From Alphaproteobacteria bacterium (lineage in GTDB: Bacteria > Pseudomonadota > Alphaproteobacteria > CAAHEQ01 > UBA3637): a DNA stretch of 10,473 nucleotides. Position 1 is the first letter of the stretch; the number at the start of each line of letters is the position of its first letter. Below are positions 1 to 6,134 of this stretch, piece after piece. Made by a program: the position numbers and the translations under genes. The stretch covers positions 1-10,473 of the forward strand of contig JAFXFY010000015.1 in the NCBI GenBank assembly GCA_017513365.1. The letters run 5' to 3'. The notes under the pieces were generated by a model that was not told where the DNA came from, made no database searches, and was given only the letters and a program-made list of their open reading frames with translations.

Positions 1-106
1 CAGATTGCGCCGAGCCTTAAATGAAGGGGGAGAACCCGATATTGTTCGCACCGTTCGCTCTGCCGGTTATGCGTTGGATAGTACCCCTAGTGATGAGGAT
101 GAATAA
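1..106 (+). CDS. OmpR/PhoB-family response regulator, C-terminal end (partial)
   Basis: Only the last 34 codons are in the window; the gene enters from the left edge. The reading frame starting at base 2 gives RLRRALNEGGEPDIV, then RTVRSAGYALDS and an acidic tail SDEDE, ending at TAA 104-106 with a second TAA directly after. The pattern R-L-R-R-x-L followed by I-x-T-V-R-x-A-G-Y-x-L is the recognition helix and C-terminal beta hairpin (wing) of the OmpR/PhoB winged-helix DNA-binding domain, so this is the DNA-binding end of a two-component transcription regulator. The receiver domain, and therefore the signal sensed, lies outside the window. The next gene begins 5 bases after the stop and may be co-transcribed; a cognate histidine kinase is not visible. 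Confidence 0.85.
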   Translation, partial: RLRRALNEGGEPDIVRTVRSAGYALDSTPSDEDE

Positions 107-111
107 TAAAA

Positions 112-822
112 ATGGAAACATCCCCAGTCCTCCAAGTCGTTACTCAAGATAATTTAAATAAAGAAAAAGAAGTACTTCCCCAGGGAAAAGAGGGGGTGCC
201 TTCAGATAAAAGTGGTTCGCACCAGTTTTCTCCAGTTAGAAAAAAATCAAACCCATTCTTACTCTTTATACAGATAGTATTGAGCATTTCTTTTGGGGTG
301 ATATTAGGGGAAACACCCGGGGATTTAATATGGTTTATGTGGGGTGCTTCTTTAGGTGGCGGAATAACGATTATGCTGTTTTCTATCTTAAAAGGAGCAT
401 ATTTAACATTAAAGAAGACATTTACAATTCGCAATGTTATTGTCACTTGTTTTGAGGTGCTCTTTTTTATAGTGTTTTTATTAATTCACTTTGGTGGGTT
501 TCATGCTGTCCATGCCGTGTTTTTACACGTTTTTTACCCGAATTATCCTGATTTATTGAATTTATTATGGTTGACTCCTTTGGGTTTTGTCTCAAATTAC
601 AGATTGGATGAACGGATATCAAAGCGTTCAAAAGGGGCAGAACCTTCATTTTTACCATATATAAACGTTTTCAAATTACATTTATTAATCTTTATTTTAG
701 TGGCAATACATAAAACGATGAGTGTGGATTCTGTGTTTGTATATATATTTGTTTATATATGGTTTTTTGTGCCAATAAAAGTTCTAAAAGATTGCGTGTT
801 ATTTATGCGACAAAAAGCGTGA
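112..822 (+). CDS. Multi-pass inner-membrane protein of unknown function
   Basis: I do not recognise this 236-residue protein. Residues 1-46 are hydrophilic and probably cytoplasmic, rich in K, E, Q and S. After that come hydrophobic stretches at about 48-66, 72-92, 108-128, a weaker one at 131-160, then 186-200 and 206-224, which suggests five or six membrane spans. Short basic loops (KGAYLTLKKT near 94-103, ERISKRSKG near 167-175) would sit inside. No enzymatic motif is visible; it is not a histidine kinase, since there is no H-box or ATPase domain. The ATG is 5 bases after the response-regulator stop. The nearest Shine-Dalgarno-like GAGG is at 95-98, rather far away, so translational coupling to the upstream gene is plausible. 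Membership of the regulator's operon is inferred from spacing alone. Confidence 0.65.
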   Translation: METSPVLQVVTQDNLNKEKEVLPQGKEGVPSDKSGSHQFSPVRKKSNPFLLFIQIVLSISFGVILGETPGDLIWFMWGASLGGGITIMLFSILKGAYLTLKKTFTIRNVIVTCFEVLFFIVFLLIHFGGFHAVHAVFLHVFYPNYPDLLNLLWLTPLGFVSNYRLDERISKRSKGAEPSFLPYINVFKLHLLIFILVAIHKTMSVDSVFVYIFVYIWFFVPIKVLKDCVLFMRQKA

Positions 823-1069
823 GTAAATAATAAAAACGTGCCACGATTTAATGAAACTATGATAAAACTCATGAAAAGTAAAAATATAGTGAAAAAATGC
901 TTAAAAAAGATTTGGATCTTATGTGGCGTATTGTTTTTTTCTGATTTAAGAGAGGTTTAAAAATTTTTTGAATATTTCTATACATATTTTGTATGCGGAT
1001 AAAAAAACACTAATATGTGTGGCTATAGATAAGAATAAATATTTTTTTCAATAAGTTATAAAATGTTCC
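823..1069. other. AT-rich intergenic region before the HNH operon
   Basis: The gap after the membrane-protein gene is very AT-rich and contains no convincing terminator. The only open frame worth naming is 871-960, which would encode 29 residues (MKSKNIVKKCLKKIW... with a short hydrophobic patch WILCGVLFF). It lacks a Shine-Dalgarno sequence, and I do not call it a gene. The right edge of the gap holds the HNH operon promoter, listed separately. Confidence 0.5.
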
Positions 1070-1097
1070 TTGACTTTTTGTTTGAATGTGTTATAAT
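1070..1097 (+). promoter_or_regulatory. Sigma-70-type promoter of the HNH operon
   Basis: TTGACT at 1070-1075 and TATAAT at 1092-1097 are separated by 16 bases, and a TG at 1089-1090 gives an extended -10 element. The predicted transcription start is near 1104, which leaves a leader of about 23 nt before the ATG at 1127. This is the strongest promoter match upstream of the four HNH genes, and none of equal quality is seen between them. Confidence 0.75.
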
Positions 1098-1126
1098 AAA
1101 TCTTGACAAAACAAAAAGAGGGCTAT

Positions 1127-1906
1127 ATGTTCACACGAATTTTTAACTATAAGGGTAATACATTTTTTGAATATGATTTTAAAGGTAAACCATTTCGGTA
1201 TATTGAGGTGCGAAGTGTCCCTAAAGAGTTGAATGAAGCACGTTGGCGATTAACGTTAGAAAATGACAAATTTTATCGTCAAATAGTACGTAATTGGTCA
1301 GAATGTGTTACTTTAAGTCGTTATTTTAGCCCAAAGGAGGTGCGTGATTTACATTACCATGGCGTAACTCCGGAGGGATATTCTTTGCATCATGTGCACC
1401 CACGCGCATTGGGTGGGCATACATTGGAATTAAGTAATATGGTTTTAATTTCAAGAGATTTACATGATAAATTACATGATTTTATGCGGGATTTTATTAT
1501 TGCTAAATGTTTACCTTTGACTCAGTTAACGGCACCAATTCCTGATGGACAAAAGATTTTTATGGCTGTGCCGATTTTGCCACCGGTTGTTAATACACAT
1601 GACATCAGTTTTGCTGAAGAACCAATGGGTTTTACAAAAGATTTGCAATTAGCAAAAAAAATTATTTTTAAATATTTGAAAAAATATCCACGATCTTTTA
1701 GTCGCCCCTTGTTTGTAAATGGAGTGGTGGCGAAAAATCCGAATAACAAAATTGTTCCCTCATGGCCGCCTGCTAGAATTCATCCGACACAAGCTCATCA
1801 ATTACATTCTACCCGTCCGATGGCGGTTCGTACAGCTTCAGATCATTGGTCATTCAATGAATGGGCAGCCAGTGTCAGAAATAAAAGTCAAAATTTTAGA
1901 GCATAG
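1127..1906 (+). CDS. HNH nuclease-like protein, paralogue 1
   Basis: 259 residues from ATG 1127. A TTG at 1103 would add eight residues, but it lies at or before the predicted transcription start (about 1104). ATG 1127 has AGAGGG at 1117-1122 just upstream and begins MF like paralogues 3 and 4. Residues 10-28 form a motif shared with them (GN..F.YD.KG.P.R..E). The HNH core is complete: His88-His89, Gly96-Gly97, Asn104, His113 and His117. In the colicin-type beta-beta-alpha metal fold these match first metal ligand, general base, Asn, and the last two ligands. Next is the family's conserved motif at 143-153 (KIFMAVPILPP). Residues 160-259 are a basic tail with no recognised domain; it contains QAHQ (222-225), also found in paralogue 4. 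No signal peptide or DNA-binding domain is seen. Metal-dependent DNA cleavage is inferred from the family; the target is unknown. Confidence 0.75.
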   Translation: MFTRIFNYKGNTFFEYDFKGKPFRYIEVRSVPKELNEARWRLTLENDKFYRQIVRNWSECVTLSRYFSPKEVRDLHYHGVTPEGYSLHHVHPRALGGHTLELSNMVLISRDLHDKLHDFMRDFIIAKCLPLTQLTAPIPDGQKIFMAVPILPPVVNTHDISFAEEPMGFTKDLQLAKKIIFKYLKKYPRSFSRPLFVNGVVAKNPNNKIVPSWPPARIHPTQAHQLHSTRPMAVRTASDHWSFNEWAASVRNKSQNFRA

Positions 1907-1918
1907 CGAGTGATATAA

Positions 1919-2533
1919 ATGATTGAAACATATTTGAATGAAGATGGTAATTTGGTTTTTACGTATGCATCTCGGATGGAAAAAGAGGTACGTCCGGTTT
2001 TGTACCGTGATGATGAGGCAGTTCATGCAATGCGAATGGCATATGAGTACCAAAATAAAATTCAACGTGAATTTTTAAAATATTTGGCAAAACAAGGCCA
2101 CTTGGATAAAGTTTTTTCAAAAACGGTTGTACGGTCTGCTTTAAACAGAGGGGCTCGTCCCAGAGATTATCAAGTTCATCATATTGTTCCGCTGTGCTGT
2201 GGTGGCAGTAATGATTTTTCAAACTTGATGTTAGTTCACAAAGGTGTTCATGCCGAAATACACGATCGTATTTGGAAGGGAATTTATAAAACATTAAAAT
2301 CCGGCATTAAACAACGCCATGCCTTTGTTGATTTGCCAAAGTTGCCACCGGTTATGATTCCGGAAGATAAAGTATTGTTGCTCAGTTTGGAAGAGCTGCG
2401 TAGACTTTTGGCAAAAGATAAATGCAAACGTGCAAAAATAGCTTATCATAATGACCAACCTAATGGGCACTGCATTACAAAACACACGTGTTATAACATT
2501 GTCCCAAGTTCTCATCAACGCATAAAAAAATAA
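1919..2533 (+). CDS. HNH nuclease-like protein, paralogue 2
   Basis: 204 residues; the ATG is 12 bases after the paralogue 1 stop, with only a weak GAG-type ribosome site, so translation may be coupled. The HNH core is the most canonical of the four: His87-His88, Gly95-Gly96, Asn98-Asp99, Asn102, His111 and His115, reading VHHIVPLCCGGSNDFSNL. The post-core motif is present but divergent (HAFVDLPKLPPV, 134-145). The N-terminal motif is barely recognisable (DGN..F.Y, residues 9-16), and this is the most diverged member at that end. It has a Lys/Arg-rich C-terminal tail (about 160-204). With all catalytic and metal-binding positions present, it is expected to be an active nuclease by family knowledge. 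Substrate and biological role cannot be read from the sequence. Confidence 0.75.
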   Translation: MIETYLNEDGNLVFTYASRMEKEVRPVLYRDDEAVHAMRMAYEYQNKIQREFLKYLAKQGHLDKVFSKTVVRSALNRGARPRDYQVHHIVPLCCGGSNDFSNLMLVHKGVHAEIHDRIWKGIYKTLKSGIKQRHAFVDLPKLPPVMIPEDKVLLLSLEELRRLLAKDKCKRAKIAYHNDQPNGHCITKHTCYNIVPSSHQRIKK

Positions 2534-2546
2534 GAAAAGGATACGT

Positions 2547-3068
2547 ATGTTTAATAAATATCGCATTGATAAGAATGGAAATAGATATTATTCCTACGAT
2601 TTAAAAGAAACGCCGGCTTGTTTTGTACAGGTAGAAACTAGACAAGTTAAAAATAAAGAACGTGGGAAATTGCTGAGAGCTGTTTATACACAAAATGTTA
2701 TTAATCCGATTTTGGTGGAACGGGTACGACAGTGGCACAAGCAAGGTAAATTAGATGAGTATGATTTTCACCATATTCACCCAACTGGGTTAGGGGGAAC
2801 AAATGATCTCACCAATATTTGTTTGATACCGAAAGAATTACATAAAAAATTACATCATTTTTTACAACTGGAAAAATGTGCTCCGATTTTAACACAAATG
2901 GCTCGGGAAATGAGTGAACAAAATAAAAAGATTTTTGTCAATATGCCCAAATTGCCATTTATTGTTAAACAATCGGATTTATCCTTTTTACCCCCATCAC
3001 CGCAATGTGTTGTTTCTAACTCATCTGTGGGTCAACTCTTTAATTTATTGAAAATACGAGGTAGGTAA
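2547..3068 (+). CDS. HNH nuclease-like protein, paralogue 3 (minimal form)
   Basis: 173 residues, the shortest paralogue, and useful as a minimal definition of the family. ATG 2547 has a good AAAAGGA (2535-2541) five bases upstream and follows the paralogue 2 stop by 13 bases. Residues 11-30 hold the N-terminal motif (GNRYYSYDLK, then P23 and E30). The HNH core is intact: His75-His76, Gly83-Gly84, Asn90, His99 and His103. The KIFVNMPKLP motif lies at 128-137, followed by a shared Asp and Phe (D144, F147). Only about 25 residues follow, so unlike paralogues 1 and 4 it lacks a long C-terminal extension. The arrangement N-terminal motif, helical linker, HNH core and F-x3-P-x-L-P therefore looks like the essential unit. 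Nuclease activity is inferred from the family. Confidence 0.75.
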   Translation: MFNKYRIDKNGNRYYSYDLKETPACFVQVETRQVKNKERGKLLRAVYTQNVINPILVERVRQWHKQGKLDEYDFHHIHPTGLGGTNDLTNICLIPKELHKKLHHFLQLEKCAPILTQMAREMSEQNKKIFVNMPKLPFIVKQSDLSFLPPSPQCVVSNSSVGQLFNLLKIRGR

Positions 3069-3069
3069 T

Positions 3070-3807
3070 ATGTTTTCACAAATTGCACACGATAATAACA
3101 ATAATGTTTATTGTTGGTATGATTACAAAGGGGTTCCTTCTCGTTGGGTGGAAATTATGGGGCGTCATACCCGTAAATGCGAAGGGTTTGAAAGTATGGC
3201 ATTAAAACAATGTGCTGAACAAGGTATATTTAATGATTTCCCAGATTTTAAAAAGCAAGCTGAAGAAGGATTCGTGGCAGGGTACTACTTGTATCATTTG
3301 CATCCAATCGGGCTGGGCGGTAATTTATATGGCAAGGGGTGTTCTAATTTAAGTTTAGTCCCCAGTCATATGGCAGATACTTTATATCGTTTTTTAAATG
3401 GTTGGTATTATGGTTCGTTGTTGTTGAAACCGGACCGAGTTGCAAAAGATGGGCATAAAATTTTTATTAATGTCCCGATTTTACCGGCGGTTATTGGTGA
3501 AAAAGATGTTCCGTTTTTGGATGTTTTAAAAAATCCGACTGAAGCCAAAAAACATGATATGATGTGTGCTCACGGCCACGATATTTTGGTTGGCATGCAA
3601 GCACATCAATTCCAAGTTTCTGGTTTAACGCAAGAAACATATTCTTCAGCAGATTATGAACGAGCTAAAAGTATTTGTCCGCCGAAAAGTTTGCAAGATA
3701 AAATTGTTCATACACAAACAATTATCGGTGGCCCTAAGAAACCAGAGCTGGTAACTAATCAAAAACGGGAATTGGTTGTGCCAGACAGAATACACAGACG
3801 TAGTTAA
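3070..3807 (+). CDS. Degenerate HNH-like protein, paralogue 4 (likely inactive)
   Basis: 245 residues; ATG 3070 is one base after the paralogue 3 stop, with AGG at 3063-3065 inside the preceding gene's end, so translation is probably coupled. Alignment by eye places it in the same family: N-terminal YDYKGVPSRWVE (17-28), HNH-region HPIGLGG (78-84) with an Asn at 93, and KIFINVPILP (130-139). The three positions expected to bind metal are changed: the first His of the pair is Tyr75, and the two late His are Ala102 and Tyr106. Only the general-base His76 remains; a nearby His100 is out of register. An intact frame with conserved flanking motifs argues for a retained, non-catalytic protein rather than decay. 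A role as partner, inhibitor or specificity subunit of paralogues 1-3 is speculation. Confidence 0.7.
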   Translation: MFSQIAHDNNNNVYCWYDYKGVPSRWVEIMGRHTRKCEGFESMALKQCAEQGIFNDFPDFKKQAEEGFVAGYYLYHLHPIGLGGNLYGKGCSNLSLVPSHMADTLYRFLNGWYYGSLLLKPDRVAKDGHKIFINVPILPAVIGEKDVPFLDVLKNPTEAKKHDMMCAHGHDILVGMQAHQFQVSGLTQETYSSADYERAKSICPPKSLQDKIVHTQTIIGGPKKPELVTNQKRELVVPDRIHRRS

Positions 3808-3815
3808 AAAAGCCT

Positions 3816-3843
3816 TTGACTTTTAAAAATTTTTGTGTATAAT
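3816..3843 (+). promoter_or_regulatory. Sigma-70-type promoter of thrS
   Basis: TTGACT at 3816-3821 and TATAAT at 3838-3843 with a 16-base spacer, the same hexamers and spacing as the HNH operon promoter. The predicted start near 3850 coincides with the 5' base of the first leader stem-loop. The -35 begins 9 bases after the last HNH gene, and no intrinsic terminator is visible between them, so read-through from the HNH operon into thrS is possible. Confidence 0.75.
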
Positions 3844-3849
3844 GAAATC

Positions 3850-4024
3850 CTGCCCTGTCGTATGGGGAGGTTCAAAAATTCCTTTTTGGTGGCGTATTCG
3901 CCCGACGGTTTTGGACCTTGAAAAAATCCAGCATGTCGTATGTGCGGGTTTTGATAGGAAAAAAACTTAATTTGCCTAAAATGGGATTTTTGGGCAAACA
4001 ATTTTTAAAAAAAGGAATAACATA
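3850..4024 (+). promoter_or_regulatory. Structured thrS leader with two anticodon-like arms (candidate autoregulatory operator)
   Basis: The roughly 175-nt leader holds two matching stem-loops. Arm 1 (3850-3870) and arm 2 (3928-3948) both present the 7-base loop GTCGTAT (3857-3863 and 3935-3941). In each, a U-G pair closes the loop, three Watson-Crick pairs follow (CCC/GGG in arm 1, GCA/TGC in arm 2), then a purine-purine mismatch (G-A or A-G), then two more pairs. Between them, 3871-3877 can pair with 3909-3915, and a small hairpin GGCG-TATT-CGCC lies at 3891-3902. The loop reads U-CGU-A, the anticodon loop of tRNA-Thr(CGU). In E. coli, ThrRS represses its own mRNA by binding two such tRNA-like arms upstream of the ribosome site. 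That this leader works likewise is inference. No threonine codons suited to attenuation are seen. Confidence 0.6.
3971..3998 (+). promoter_or_regulatory. Hairpin between thrS operator arms and ribosome site
   Basis: TTTGCCTAAAA (3971-3981) pairs with TTTTGGGCAAA (3988-3998) over 11 pairs including one G-U, with a 6-base loop. CAATTTTT follows at 3999-4005, then the Shine-Dalgarno AGGA (4013-4016). It could act as a weak attenuator or bring the upstream arms close to the ribosome site; the sequence alone does not decide. Confidence 0.5.
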
Positions 4025-5950
4025 ATGATTGAATTAGTATTGCCAGACGGCACAAAAATGTCGGTAGAATCCGGCGTCAGAGGTGTAGATGTTGCCTCAA
4101 AAATTTCTGAAGGGTTAGCAAAAAAAGCGGTTGCAGTTAAAGTGAATGATACTTTAATGGATATAACAACGCCTATTACAACCGGTGGTGCTTTTTCAAT
4201 TATCACAGATAGAAATCCGGAAGGTTTGGAAATTTTACGTCATACGGCGGCTCATGTATTGGCTCAGGCTGTGGAAAGTTTGTATCCGAACGCCAAAGCA
4301 ACGATTGGGCCTGTGATTGAAAACGGTTTTTATTATGACTTTGCCGGTATTATTATCAAAGAAGATGAACTGCCGAAAATTGAAGCAAAAATGGCCGAAA
4401 TAGTGGCGGCCGATTATCCGATTTCTCGCCAAATGATGGCTAGAGATGAGGCCGAACGTTTTTTTGCCGAACGGGGCGAACCCTATAAAGTGGAAATTAT
4501 TCGTGATATGCCCGAAGACGTCAAAGAGGTTTCCATTTATACGCAAGGCGATTATGTGGAATTGTGCCGTGGCCCGCATTTGCCAAGAACGGGTATGCTC
4601 GGCAAAGCTTTTAAATTAACGAAGGTATCCGCTGCCTATTGGCGTGGAGATGCGACGAAAGAATCTTTACAACGGGTGTATGGAACGGCTTTCTTTAATG
4701 AAAAAGAACTGAAAAACTACTTTACTATGTTGGAAGAGGCCGAACGCCGTGATCACCGTAAACTCGGTAAAGAAATGGATTTATATCATTTTGAAGAATT
4801 TGCACCGGGTGATGTATTTTGGCATCCACGTGGTTGGACATTGTTCCAAACATTGATTGATTATATGCGTAAACGTCAAAAAGCCGTCGGTTATGTTGAA
4901 ATTAACACGCCGCAACTGATGAACCGTGTGTTATGGGAAACGTCAGGCCACTGGGATTGGTATCAAGAAAATATGTTTACGACAACGGTGGAAGAAAAGG
5001 CTTTTGCCTTAAAACCGATGAACTGCCCAGGGGGTGTGTTGGTCTTTAAACATGGTCTGACCAGCTATCGTGATTTACCGCAATATATTGGTGAATTTGG
5101 TCGTGTCCATCGTTATGAAGCCTCAGGTGCTATTCACGGATTAATGCGTGTGCGCGCCTTTACACAAGACGATGCCCATATTTTCTGTACGCCTGAGCAA
5201 TTGCATGACGAATTGCAAAATGTGGTTAAATTAATGGTCAGTATTTATGAAGATTTTGGCATGACGGATATGAAAATCAAATTATCTACCCGTCCGGCTG
5301 AACGTATTGGCTCTGATGAAATTTGGGACTTCCTTGAAAACGGATTAGCCGAAGCCATTACGGATATGGGCTATACCTATGAAATTAACGCAGGCGATGG
5401 GGCTTTCTATGGTCCGAAATTGGACTTTAAGTTACGTGATGCGATTGGCCGTGAATGGCAACTTGGGACTTTGCAAGCCGATTTGAACTTGCCGGAACGC
5501 TTTGATGTGAACTATGTCGGTGAAGATGGTCAAAAACATCGCCCGATTATGTTGCACCGTGCTTTGTTCGGGTCTTTGGAACGGTTCTTAGGCGTGTATA
5601 TTGAAAGCACAGCCGGTCGTTTCCCGTTCTGGTTAGCACCGGTTCAAATTATGGTAGCACCCGTTACGAATGACCAAGACGACTATGCCAAAAAAGTCCT
5701 CAAACGTCTGCAACGGGCCGGTATTCGTGCCGAAGCCGATTTGCGTAATGAAAAAATCAGCTATAAGGTACGTGAACACAGTTTGAAAAAAATCCCAGTG
5801 ATTGCCGTTGTCGGTAAAAATGAAGCGGCCGAAGAAACGCTCACTTTGCGTCGCTTGGGCGAAGAAAAACAAGTCGTCATGAAATTGGAAGATGCCGTTA
5901 AACAATTTAAATTGGATGCACGGTACCCATCTGTTGAATATGATGACTAA
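4025..5950 (+). CDS. thrS: Threonyl-tRNA synthetase
   Basis: 641 residues, essentially full length (E. coli 642), catalysing ATP-dependent charging of tRNA-Thr in the cytoplasm. Residues 1-62 are the TGS domain. The editing domain (about 63-225) has the His73-x3-His77 and Cys181/His185 metal/editing motif that clears mischarged Ser. The class II catalytic core (about 243-535) has motif 2 at RVHRYE (360-365, Arg363) and motif 3 around Arg520. The catalytic zinc ligands Cys334, His385 and His511 fall at exactly the E. coli positions. The anticodon-binding domain runs from about 536 to 641. ATG 4025 has AGGA (4013-4016) eight bases upstream. It is not linked to infC/rpmI/rplT here, unlike in enterics. 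It has its own promoter, a structured leader suggesting autoregulation, and a strong terminator. All key residues are present; there is no sign of decay. Confidence 0.99.
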   Translation: MIELVLPDGTKMSVESGVRGVDVASKISEGLAKKAVAVKVNDTLMDITTPITTGGAFSIITDRNPEGLEILRHTAAHVLAQAVESLYPNAKATIGPVIENGFYYDFAGIIIKEDELPKIEAKMAEIVAADYPISRQMMARDEAERFFAERGEPYKVEIIRDMPEDVKEVSIYTQGDYVELCRGPHLPRTGMLGKAFKLTKVSAAYWRGDATKESLQRVYGTAFFNEKELKNYFTMLEEAERRDHRKLGKEMDLYHFEEFAPGDVFWHPRGWTLFQTLIDYMRKRQKAVGYVEINTPQLMNRVLWETSGHWDWYQENMFTTTVEEKAFALKPMNCPGGVLVFKHGLTSYRDLPQYIGEFGRVHRYEASGAIHGLMRVRAFTQDDAHIFCTPEQLHDELQNVVKLMVSIYEDFGMTDMKIKLSTRPAERIGSDEIWDFLENGLAEAITDMGYTYEINAGDGAFYGPKLDFKLRDAIGREWQLGTLQADLNLPERFDVNYVGEDGQKHRPIMLHRALFGSLERFLGVYIESTAGRFPFWLAPVQIMVAPVTNDQDDYAKKVLKRLQRAGIRAEADLRNEKISYKVREHSLKKIPVIAVVGKNEAAEETLTLRRLGEEKQVVMKLEDAVKQFKLDARYPSVEYDD

Positions 5951-5968
5951 AAAAATTCATTACAAAAA

Positions 5969-5996
5969 GCGAGAGGATTTTTCCTCTCGTTTTTTT
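5969..5996 (+). terminator. Intrinsic terminator of thrS
   Basis: CGAGAGGA (5970-5977) pairs with TCCTCTCG (5982-5989) around a TTTT loop, giving eight perfect pairs, followed by seven T at 5990-5996. A run of A before the stem lets the helix extend. Confidence 0.93.
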
Positions 5997-5997
5997 G

Positions 5998-6026
5998 TTT
6001 ACAATCTTGTTTTGATATGATATATT
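5998..6026 (+). promoter_or_regulatory. Promoter of the truncated outer-membrane protein gene
   Basis: TTTACA at 5998-6003 and TATATT at 6021-6026 with a 17-base spacer and a TG at 6018-6019 (extended -10). The start is predicted near 6033. Hexamers and spacing equal those of the promoter at 9982-10010 ahead of the structured RNA. Confidence 0.6.
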
Positions 6027-6032
6027 TTTACT

Positions 6033-6134
6033 TGGAAAGGCAAGGAGCCCTTTCTAAAGGCGTAAGAACCTTTTTTACATCGACGTGCCTAAATTAGGTA
6101 TAGCAAAAATCCAGTCATTCGTGGCTGGAGGACG
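6033..6134 (+). promoter_or_regulatory. Structured leader with tandem hairpin repeat
   Basis: Two imperfect 20-base copies lie head to tail (6036-6055 and 6056-6075), each beginning AAAGGC and ending in CCTTT-type sequence, so each folds as a hairpin (6-7 and 5 pairs). The second runs into six T (6071-6076). A further hairpin CCAGTC/GGCTGG (6111-6116 with 6123-6128) overlaps the GGAGG at 6127-6131 that would serve ATG 6135. Function unknown; it may be the surviving 5' UTR of the damaged gene downstream. Confidence 0.4.

Noticed and set aside
871..960. 29-codon open frame with a small hydrophobic patch
   Set aside because: No Shine-Dalgarno sequence, very AT-rich context, no recognisable family; chance frame likely.
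1103..1126. TTG start extending the first HNH protein by eight residues
   Set aside because: It coincides with the predicted transcription start, has no ribosome site, and ATG 1127 matches the start of the paralogues.
1103..1129. TTGACA at 1103 with TATATG at 1124 as a second promoter
   Set aside because: The spacer is only 15 bases and the -10 would overlap the start codon; the promoter at 1070-1097 is much better.
1127..3807. Restriction-modification system or prophage remnant
   Set aside because: No methyltransferase, integrase, portal, terminase or other phage gene is present; only the HNH-like genes are seen.
3890..3898. TGGCGTATT as a third anticodon-like loop in the thrS leader
   Set aside because: It matches 7 of 9 bases, but the CGU is partly in the GGCG/CGCC stem and not displayed in a 7-base loop.
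3862..3921. Leader peptide (MGRFKNSFLVAYSPDGFGP) in the thrS leader suggesting attenuation
   Set aside because: It contains no threonine codons, has no ribosome site, and its ATG lies in the loop and stem of arm 1; the structural explanation fits better.
3850..4024. T-box riboswitch upstream of thrS
   Set aside because: No T-box bulge sequence or specifier-loop architecture is visible, and T-boxes are not expected in Proteobacteria.
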